From Hemicentrotus pulcherrimus (taxonomy: Eukaryota > Echinodermata > Echinoidea > Camarodonta > Strongylocentrotidae), in NCBI GenBank assembly GCA_003118195.1, contig BEXV01000074.1, positions 394,156 to 429,231 of the forward strand: a stretch of DNA of 35,076 nucleotides. Reading direction: 5' to 3'. Below the pieces are notes generated by a model. That model searched no databases, was not told where the DNA came from, and was given only the letters and a program-made list of their open reading frames with translations. Position numbers and translations under genes: made by a program. The first letter of the stretch is position 1. Each line of letters begins with the position of its first letter. This document shows positions 33,987 to 35,076 of the stretch, piece after piece.

Positions 33987-34209
33987 AAAAAGGCAGCACA
34001 AAATTTGTTCCTATTCTTTTCTTGTAGCAGTTGAATTATTTGAAGTTGCATTTTGAGACCAATTTCAAAGATACTGTCTAAAACCTTATTCCTATGAATT
34101 TAATATTCAACAGGCATCCCTAAAGCATCATATGTCCCATGAATGGAACAATTTTATAGCAAAGTATACATACTATAAGAGACATACATGAAAAGTGTTG
34201 CTCTTATAC

Positions 34210-34361
34210 CTTTTTTCTCCTTTGGCTTTAGCTGGTACTGGCTCTTTGACAGTCACAATATCTTGTAGGACTTGCACTGGTTGGTTGGTTAACGTTCCTG
34301 CTGCTACAGACCCTGGGAAGCAGGATTTGAAGAGCCTCTCCACCCTTCCACCAGGGGGCAC
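34210..34361 (-). CDS. AFTPH: Aftiphilin-like exon: start of the clathrin-binding-box region
   Basis: This is the most upstream coding exon in the window, 152 bp. The minus-strand acceptor reads gttttgttttag|GTG and the donor AAAAAAG|GTATAAG. It starts at phase 0 (GTG CCC CCT) and encodes about 50 residues starting VPPGGRVERLFKSCFPGS, then a Thr/Val/Gln-rich linker and a Lys-rich end (AKAKGEK). It ends two bases into a codon (AG); the next exon supplies C to make Ser. The RLFKSCFPG stretch looks like the start of the conserved C-terminal region of aftiphilin, but it is the least distinctive of the six exons. The exon is supported mainly by its splice signals, open frame and exact phase match to the next exon. 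The first base does not mark a translation start: the protein continues upstream outside the window. Confidence 0.8.
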
Positions 34362-35076
34362 CTAAAACAAAACACATGGTATCATCATCAAACAACTGAA
34401 CTATGGTCCTTTTAACATCCAGGGATCACAAGTTTACCAGTAAGCAAAGTGCCATCTACATGTACAGTGTAAACGGCCTGTAGATGAATACAAAGCATTT
34501 GAAAGAATCAAATGCTAGAAACAGCATCGTACATTTTTTTTTTATATTCATGATACACAGCTATTATAGAAAGATAAATGAAAAATGAAAATACCTACAC
34601 ATATGGTAAAAAATGATGAGAGAAAGAAAGCTGTACAGCTCTAAATAATTTTGAACTGAAAGCAATGTCTGCTGATGAAGACAACTTTGATGAGAAAAAT
34701 CAGAATGCAAATTAAAATCCAAATTCTGCAGATGATTAGTTGTGATTGTGTATGTGTAACCCTCCGCTTAGAGCAATTGATAAATGGAGGAGGCATTAAA
34801 CTTGACTACTATCTGCAGATCTGGCTGAATAACAGGCACTTTCAACTGCAGCTGCAATCTGTAGAGTAGGTCTGCTATTCTCTATGGAAAAGCCCCTACA
34901 GCTCAAACGACAGAAAGAGGATTTCTTTTTCCTTCAAAACGAGCACTAGAAATCCATCTTAGGAGTATGAATGATAAATAGGGGTAGATTGCTCGGCTGC
35001 AATCCCACCAAATAGGCCGTCATAATATCCTACATGTACATGTGCGTTAAGTTAGAAGAGTTGATGGAAGAGATCC
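34362..35076 (-). other. AFTPH: Intron running off the right edge
   Basis: The intron upstream of the first visible exon ends gttttgttttag at 34362. No exon with phase 0 at its 3' end and a donor was recognised between here and the window edge. Two TACATG words occur (34457 and 35031). Confidence 0.65.

Larger units (their letters stand above)
29397..34209 (-). other. AFTPH: Intron (4813 bp)
   Basis: The donor is AAG|GTATAAG and the acceptor cttctttag. It contains the long purine tract at 30757-30893, a TACATG tandem repeat at 31050, a tRNA-like SINE fragment at 32871 and an A-rich tandem repeat at 33937. No further exon is convincing; a 66-codon minus-strand frame at 32155-32355 was considered and rejected. 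Confidence 0.75.
15893..34361 (-). other. AFTPH: Aftiphilin-like gene, 3' part (locus span)
   Basis: The span covers six minus-strand coding exons and the five introns between them (4813, 6755, 886, 1871 and 3181 bp). All introns begin GT and end AG, and the exons join in frame into 320 residues ending at a TGA stop. The motif order matches my knowledge of the aftiphilin C-terminal half. Aftiphilin is a cytosolic adaptor accessory protein that binds AP-1 and clathrin on trans-Golgi and endosomal membranes. The N-terminal, mostly disordered part with WXXF-type AP-1-ear motifs is not here; those exons must lie beyond 35076. The vertebrate paralogue-like protein gamma-synergin is the alternative, but the complete C-terminal block favours aftiphilin. 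The exon calls are mine, made from splice signals and homology, with no transcript evidence. Confidence 0.88.

Noticed and set aside
1..35076. CRISPR arrays, operons, prophage or other prokaryotic systems
   Set aside because: Intron-containing gene structure, microsatellite content and lack of dense open frames show animal nuclear DNA; no regularly spaced repeats with unique spacers were seen.

Overview
This is a stretch of animal nuclear DNA. It is AT-rich, gene-poor and full of microsatellites, with short exons separated by multi-kilobase introns that use GT/AG splice sites. The many palindromic TACATGTA clusters, long purine trinucleotide arrays and short inverted-repeat transposons suggest a marine invertebrate, most likely an echinoid such as Strongylocentrotus. 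The species is inferred from general sequence character and was not tested by search.

The only gene I can support is the 3' half of an aftiphilin (AFTPH)-type gene on the minus strand. Six coding exons occupy 34210-34361, 29264-29396, 22338-22508, 21391-21451, 19448-19519 and 15893-16266. Together they have 963 coding bases, or 320 residues plus a TGA stop. Every junction keeps frame (phases 2, 0, 0, 1, 1). The conserved C-terminal half of aftiphilin is present in the expected order: the clathrin-binding-box region, the GIDSRNI and ELGML motifs, the DWSNSGLINPLD motif, an NLDFF motif, VDPELLDL and the terminal FPDLSYMLAKVLMFP block. Aftiphilin acts with AP-1 and clathrin in trans-Golgi/endosome trafficking. 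The 5' exons, where AP-1-binding WXXF motifs would lie, are beyond the right edge.

Layout. 1-8030: intergenic, no exon recognised, several large microsatellites, a G-rich 11-bp tandem array, a diverged ~50-bp tandem repeat and scattered CRE-like TGACGT sites. 8030-15892: downstream of the stop codon, part of it 3' UTR, low in microsatellites, with one copy of a 227-bp hairpin transposon. 15893-34361: the gene, with its introns holding a second hairpin copy, a tRNA-like SINE fragment, diverged duplications and purine/pyrimidine tracts. 34362-35076: intron running off the window.

The most notable observations are two copies of a near-perfect hairpin MITE with CACTA ends and 3-bp target duplications (ATT and TTA), inserted in opposite orientation. 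A second is a symmetric 72-bp exon carrying the NLDFF clathrin-box-like motif, which could be skipped without changing frame. I see no evidence of a prokaryotic-style or otherwise undescribed multi-gene system.
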